NCBI GenBank assembly: GCA_963809385.1
Contig: CAWEJL010000002.1
Span: forward strand, 620,001 to 684,000
Direction: 5' to 3'
DNA: 64,000 bases
Source of the DNA: JAKAIY01 sp963809385
Lineage (GTDB): Bacteria; Chloroflexota; Ktedonobacteria; Ktedonobacterales; JADMIN01
In this document: one piece after another, positions 62,682 through 64,000 of the stretch
Numbering within the stretch: the first letter of the stretch is position 1
Layout: each line of letters begins with the position of its first letter
Translations under genes and position numbers: made by a program
The notes under the pieces: generated by a model
The model's database searches: none
What the model was told of the DNA's origin: nothing
Seen by the model: the letters and a program-made list of their open reading frames with translations, nothing else

Positions 62682-64000
62682 GCGTCACGACATCCTGCCC
62701 TGAAGACATCACCAGTGAGACACTCTCCGCCTTGGGCGATGGCGGGCTGACAGACTTGGAGGCCGCGCGGCTACAGGCGCATGTGGCGGGCTGCCCCGCC
62801 TGCCAGGAGCGTCTACGGGCCTACGGCCAGGTGAGCCAGCTGATACGCGGGCAGCGCATCCCCTCCGCGCCTCCGGTGGATGTCGCCGCCGTGCGCGCGG
62901 GCCAGCGCCGGCTGGACGCGTCCCCGCCGACTAGCGCAGCGTGGCATACCGCGCGCGCTTTGGAGCGGCCTGGGCGCGGCGGTAGCCGCCGCGCTGCTGA
63001 TCGCTGCCTTCAGCCAGGTCTTCGCCCGCCTGGGCCACGCCTCCCCGACAGCCACCGTGACACCCGCAACGACGGCGACGCCTACCAGCAAACTCGCATG
63101 GGTCGAGCGGACGCTGCCAACGGGTCTGACACTTACCGAAGGCGGGCTGTCCTACGCTTTCTCGCCAGCGAATGGCCAGGACGCTTGGATTTGCACGCAG
63201 TCCGCTAACGGCTCGTTCACCATCTGGGCGACAACCGACCAGGCGCGAAGCGGGCGCGTCGCGGGAGCTCACCCAGCGCCTCACGACCTCTCAAGTGTCG
63301 GGATGCGAGCTCATGCCTGATAGCGTCAACCCGATGTACTCGCGCTCAGTTTCGGTTGGGGCTGTGGCGCGCTAAGGCACGCAGGGCGGTGGAACCTACA
63401 TCTCGGGCGATGATGGCCAACGTGGGCGTACACCGGGTTGCGTCGGGATCTCGTCACTCGCGACCATCGGCGCGCGCACGTACGTTCTCTCCTCGGCATC
63501 GCCTCGACGCTCCTAGCTCAGCGAGGATGGGCTTATCGCCTGGCGTGACACTCGCCCCGGCAAGCCCAAATTGGGGGTAGTGACCAGACTCTGGCCGATC
63601 CTGCTTCCGGCGCTTTACTGATCGGTGGGCGGATCGAATCGCCACTGATCTCTGGCGCACGGAGAATGGCGGCGCGTCATGGACGGCAGTCACGCTGTCA
63701 CGCAACATTCAGATTAACGTGGAGTCGAAGGGCGCATGGCTACCCTCGCAGGGCGTCTGGCGCATCTGCGGCCGGGCCAATTTGCCGACCCAACGTCGGC
63801 GCTCATCCAGTGCACGACGATCTGGGCGAGACCTGGACCACGCAGCCACATCTCAATCAGATCGTGACCTGTACCAACTGTGAACAAAGGCGGCCGCGCG
63901 CTGGTCACGCAACAGGGCTGCTATCCAGACGATGGCGCCGGACGGCTCGCTGCTGGCGTACTTGCCAGCAGGCGGCGGTGGTGACGTTTGGCCAGCTCTG
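62678..64000 (+). CDS. Membrane anti-sigma factor with BNR-like outer domain, frame-broken and cut by window edge
   Basis: Begins MSVTTSCPEDITSETLSALG at 62678 with AAGGAG at the right distance. The zinc-finger anti-sigma domain has HVAGCPACQERL (HxxxCxxC). A shift near 62940 leads to one membrane helix (LWSGLGAAVAAALLIAAFSQVF) and LAWVERTLPTGLTLTEGGLS; a further shift near 63250 gives ELTQRLTTSQVSGCELMPDS, and near the end DDLGETWTTQPHLNQIVTCT appears, a BNR-like Asp-box (S/DxDxGxTW). It should hold the sigma factor at the membrane and sense an external signal. At least three breaks; it continues past base 64000. Confidence 0.72.

Noticed and set aside
61979..63208. Novel sigma/anti-sigma fusion protein
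   Set aside because: A good ribosome site and ATG at 62678, with a TGA in the adjacent frame at the classical ATGA overlap, point to two genes joined by an indel.

Overview
The window is GC-rich chromosomal DNA, with genes packed on both strands and most in short co-directional runs. Gene content (alaS, prs, nadE, hemC/hemD, mfd, pth, rpsT, rbfA, nrnA), abundant Ser/Thr kinases and FHA proteins, GAF/PAS sensors, and dispersed palindromic repeats built on GACCTCACCCCC arms suggest an uncultured or soil member of the Chloroflexota, possibly a Ktedonobacteria-like lineage. That placement is inference from style and protein resemblance. No rRNA, tRNA, CRISPR array or intact insertion sequence was recognised.

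Layout. 1-4224 (minus): broken oligopeptide-binding lipoprotein, HAD phosphatase, DHA2 exporter with a paired palindromic operator. 4407-7232: alaS. 7675-12168: a TPP riboswitch and terminator drive thiZ-thiX-thiY (thiamine-precursor uptake). A toxin-antitoxin pair follows, bracketed by thiY 3' ends. 12179-16520 (minus): aldehyde dehydrogenase, small membrane protein, M48 protease, small protein, ferredoxin. 16695-17204: small membrane protein behind a paired operator. 17235-19930 (minus): mcmA2-meaB-DinB-GNAT. 20486-23117: DUF1269 protein and SulP transporter. 23298-30430 (minus): nadE, prs, GNAT, hemC-hemD, membrane protein. 30613-31386: second toxin-antitoxin pair and a type I restriction S-subunit scrap. 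31445-36139: MFS transporter between repeats, small membrane proteins, rpsT, rbfA. 36251-37327: nrnA. 37343-43597 (minus): class III cyclase, two Ser/Thr kinases and an FHA protein, a signalling cluster divergent from a GAF/PAS histidine kinase and methyltransferase (43990-47514). 48484-49341: toxin-antitoxin remnants and a PIN module directly downstream of mfd. 49383-55903 (minus): mfd, pth, YceI-like protein, SDR. 56055-59727: XRE regulator, DUF5808 protein, His-rich NfeD-like protein and flotillin. 59956-64000: GrpB-like protein, membrane protein, and an ECF sigma factor with a membrane anti-sigma protein whose outer part resembles BNR repeats.

Two themes deserve attention. First, at least fifteen genes, including housekeeping genes, carry one-base frame breaks, and most behave as a single extra base. 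This looks like residual sequencing or assembly error, not biology, so I annotate each as one gene across the break. Second, the GACCTCACCCCC repeat enters coding sequence: it supplies part of the ThiX N-terminus, the end of an MFS protein and the start region of mfd.
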